8,428 nucleotides of DNA from Candidatus Gastranaerophilales bacterium (GTDB lineage Bacteria; Cyanobacteriota; Vampirovibrionia; Gastranaerophilales; Gastranaerophilaceae): contig CAJONH010000251.1 of assembly GCA_905235825.1 (NCBI GenBank), positions 1-8,428 on the forward strand, written 5' to 3'. The position numbers were made by a program, and so were the translations under genes. The number at the start of each line of letters is the position of its first letter. Positions within the stretch are counted from its first letter, which is position 1. The notes beneath the pieces were generated by a model, which saw nothing but the letters and a program-made list of their open reading frames with translations, was not told where the DNA came from and made no database searches. Of this stretch, positions 6,801-8,428 are shown in pieces.

Positions 6801-7436
6801 ATGGAATTACTTTTAAAATCAATACAAATGGACTGGCCTGTATTACTGCCGATTCTGCTTTGTTCAATATTGACGGTTGCCGTTGCAATAAACAGATATT
6901 GCTTTTATAGCAAGAACAAGAGAGATGTTGTTAAATTTATTCGTGCTTTAAAAACAGAACTTGTTAATAACAGACTTGATTCCGCAAAAAGTTTAAGTAT
7001 TCAGCTGGGCGGTGTAATAGGTGAAGTTGCGGAAGAAGCAGTAAGAATTTTTGGTGAACAAAAAGGCGGTTTTTCTCGCTCTTTTGATATTAGTGCAAAC
7101 CTTGCAACAAGAAAACTGGAAAAATATTTAACCATAATAGGTACAGTAGGCGGTGTTTGTCCGTTCTTAGGTCTATTCGGAACAGTTGTCAGAATTTTAT
7201 ATACATTTCAAGAATTGGCAATTCAAGGTAATCAATCGGCAGCTGTTGCAAATGGTATAGGTTCAGCTTTAATAGCTACCGCATTCGGTCTTGGTGTTGC
7301 TATTGTTGCGGTTGTTCTTTATAACCTTTTCCAATCAACCGTAAAAAGATACGAAGATGATTTCCAGCTTATTAAATTATTATTCCTGAGCTTTACCGAT
7401 TCGGAAGAAAAAGCACAGGCAAAAGCATTAGTATAG
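6801..7436 (+). CDS. exbB: ExbB/TolQ/MotA-family proton channel protein
   Basis: Inner-membrane subunit expected to form the pentameric ring around ExbD that converts proton flow into movement of the TonB-like protein. The 211-residue product shows the family's three membrane helices at about 13-31, 110-134 and 152-177, with a cytosolic region between the first two. The pore helices carry LGLFGTV (123-129, Thr128) and GSALIATAFGLGVAI (154-168, Thr160), matching the polar threonines of ExbB and TolQ. Two usual residues differ. E. coli ExbB reads GIAEALLATAIGL then AIPA, whereas here Ser155 replaces the Glu and Val169 replaces the Pro. A good ribosome site (AGAGG, 6787-6791) precedes the ATG. 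The gene lies 55 bases after the tonB-like gene and only nine bases before the first exbD, so co-transcription is likely. TolQ is the alternative name. Confidence 0.9.
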   Translation: MELLLKSIQMDWPVLLPILLCSILTVAVAINRYCFYSKNKRDVVKFIRALKTELVNNRLDSAKSLSIQLGGVIGEVAEEAVRIFGEQKGGFSRSFDISANLATRKLEKYLTIIGTVGGVCPFLGLFGTVVRILYTFQELAIQGNQSAAVANGIGSALIATAFGLGVAIVAVVLYNLFQSTVKRYEDDFQLIKLLFLSFTDSEEKAQAKALV

Positions 7437-7445
7437 GACGAAAAA

Positions 7446-7964
7446 ATGGCATTTTCAGACAACGGCAAAAAAACATTATTTACAGAAATAAATATTACAC
7501 CATTAACGGATATATTTTTGGTTTTATTGATAATTATGATGGTTATAGCACCCTCTTTTCAGTCAATAGATACCGATATCAATATACCTGAAATTAATTC
7601 GGGAACTGCAGTTGAACAAAAAAATGCGGAAATTTCGGTAACGAAACAAGGGCAATACTATTTAAACGGAAAACCGATTACTGCCAATAATCTTGTAGAT
7701 GAGTTAATAACATTAAAATTGACTTTAGAAAAACCCGAAGTTGTTGTTAAAGCCGATACTCAAACAAAAAGCAGTGAAATTCAAAAGATAATGAAAGCTG
7801 CTCAAGAGGCTCAATATACAAAACTCATACTGGCAGGTGAACCTTTAACCAAAAAAGAACAAAAAAATTTAGAACGAAATTCATTGAAAAATGAGCAGAC
7901 TAAAGAAAAACAATCTTCTTCAAAAAAGGTAAATATACCTTCTGATTACGATTGGAACGAATAA
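7446..7964 (+). CDS. exbD: ExbD/TolR-family protein, first copy, with a C-terminal tail
   Basis: Single-span inner-membrane partner of ExbB with a periplasmic domain. The short cytosolic N-terminus leads to EINITPLTDIF, in which Asp22 matches the essential proton-carrying Asp25 of E. coli ExbD. The membrane helix covers about 20-38. An INIPEI segment (45-50) follows, like the conserved plug region, then the periplasmic alpha/beta domain to about residue 130. At 172 residues it is about 30-40 longer than usual: residues 131-172 form a highly charged Lys/Glu/Gln-rich tail ending SDYDWNE that I do not recognise. Its ribosome site AGGA (7435-7438) overlaps the exbB stop codon. It is nine bases after exbB and 12 before the second exbD. 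Confidence 0.92.
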   Translation: MAFSDNGKKTLFTEINITPLTDIFLVLLIIMMVIAPSFQSIDTDINIPEINSGTAVEQKNAEISVTKQGQYYLNGKPITANNLVDELITLKLTLEKPEVVVKADTQTKSSEIQKIMKAAQEAQYTKLILAGEPLTKKEQKNLERNSLKNEQTKEKQSSSKKVNIPSDYDWNE

Positions 7965-7976
7965 AGGAATTTAAAG

Positions 7977-8366
7977 ATGCGAAGTGAAAGAAAAACATTT
8001 AATGAAATAAATATAACTCCGCTTACGGATATTTTTCTTGTATTGTTGATTATAATGATGGTAATTGCACCGTTATTAGACCAGCAGGGCTTAAATCTTG
8101 CGGTTCCTAATATGATAGAAGTTCAAGATGAAATAAAAGATTCTAAACTTATAAAAGTTCTTGTAACCGATGAAGATAAATATATACTTAATGAATCTGA
8201 AATTGCTGCTGACAGTTTAGCTTCTGTAATAGCGGAACAGGCAAAGGAAAATCCTGACGGACTTTTAATAATGACTCAAGATAATGCTACACACGGTGCG
8301 GTTGTTAAATTAATGGATGAGGCTAGAAACAGCGGTGTAACAAATATTTCTATCACGGAATATTAA
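7977..8366 (+). CDS. exbD: ExbD/TolR-family protein, second copy
   Basis: A second single-span ExbD-type subunit, 129 residues long, which is close to normal family length. The proton-site Asp18 lies in the same EINITPLTDIF motif as in the first copy, and residues 10-32 match the first copy exactly. The membrane helix is about 16-34, followed by LNLAVPNM (39-46, plug-like segment) and a periplasmic alpha/beta domain ending VTNISITEY. The periplasmic half diverges strongly from the first copy, and the charged C-terminal tail is absent. AAGGA (7964-7968) serves as ribosome site eight bases before the ATG. It is the last recognised gene in the window. The two copies could form a heterodimer in one ExbB ring or two alternative complexes. 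This cannot be decided from the sequence. Confidence 0.92.
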   Translation: MRSERKTFNEINITPLTDIFLVLLIIMMVIAPLLDQQGLNLAVPNMIEVQDEIKDSKLIKVLVTDEDKYILNESEIAADSLASVIAEQAKENPDGLLIMTQDNATHGAVVKLMDEARNSGVTNISITEY

Positions 8367-8376
8367 TTCGTCCGAA

Positions 8377-8424
8377 CAAAAATTCACGATAAGCCGAATG
8401 AAATGAGGTGTGAGTGAATTTTTG
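8377..8424. repeat. 11-base inverted repeat after the second exbD
   Basis: CAAAAATTCAC (8377-8387) is the exact reverse complement of GTGAATTTTTG (8414-8424), with 26 bases between the arms. It begins ten bases after the exbD stop codon. With A5 on one arm and T5 on the other it could act as a weak two-way terminator, but the loop is long and the T-run is inside the stem. It could also be an operator or leader structure of the next gene, which lies outside the window. No start codon with an open frame is visible before the window ends. Confidence 0.45.
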
Positions 8425-8428
8425 AGAG

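Overview
The window is AT-rich bacterial DNA and is fully explained by protein-coding genes of a diderm (Gram-negative-type) cell envelope. I see no rRNA, tRNA, CRISPR array, insertion sequence or phage gene. Low GC, an AMIN-type cell-wall amidase of the kind common in cyanobacteria and relatives, and a TonB/ExbB/ExbD set together suggest an AT-rich diderm. A non-photosynthetic cyanobacterial relative (Vampirovibrionia/'Melainabacteria', for example Gastranaerophilales) would fit, but this is an inference from gene content and style, not a placement.

Layout. Positions 1-91 hold the tail of something transcribed rightward, closed by a strong hairpin plus T-run terminator (about 55-85). On the minus strand, a two-gene peptidoglycan unit runs leftward from 2936 to 92: a secreted N-acetylmuramoyl-L-alanine amidase with AMIN-like domains, then glutamate racemase murI, with the two frames overlapping by 11 bases. 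A 191-base AT-rich divergent region (2937-3127) separates this from rightward genes. These are a secreted protein of unknown function (3128-3874), a cytosolic-looking TPR protein with a TTG start (4018-5433), and a four-gene cassette: TonB/TolA-like transducer (5519-6745), ExbB/TolQ-like channel (6801-7436) and two consecutive ExbD/TolR-like subunits (7446-7964 and 7977-8366). A hairpin-plus-U-run after the TPR gene and an extended -10 promoter candidate suggest that the energy-transduction cassette has its own transcription start.

How the genes work together. MurI supplies D-glutamate for peptidoglycan stem peptides and the amidase cuts stem peptides from glycan strands, so the left unit covers synthesis and remodelling of the wall. 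The right cassette should use the proton gradient of the inner membrane to move or energise an envelope partner. Whether it is a TonB system (uptake through outer-membrane receptors) or a Tol-like system (envelope constriction) cannot be settled here, because no receptor, TolB or Pal gene is present. The TPR and secreted proteins lie in the same direction just upstream and may be accessory, but nothing in their sequence proves this.

The points most worth a second look are: two adjacent ExbD genes sharing an identical 23-residue proton-site/membrane segment while their DNA differs at 15 synonymous bases; an ExbB that lacks the usual glutamate and proline of its last membrane helix; and a glutamate racemase with Lys in place of the usual Asn after its first catalytic Cys. 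I did not find a clearly new system.
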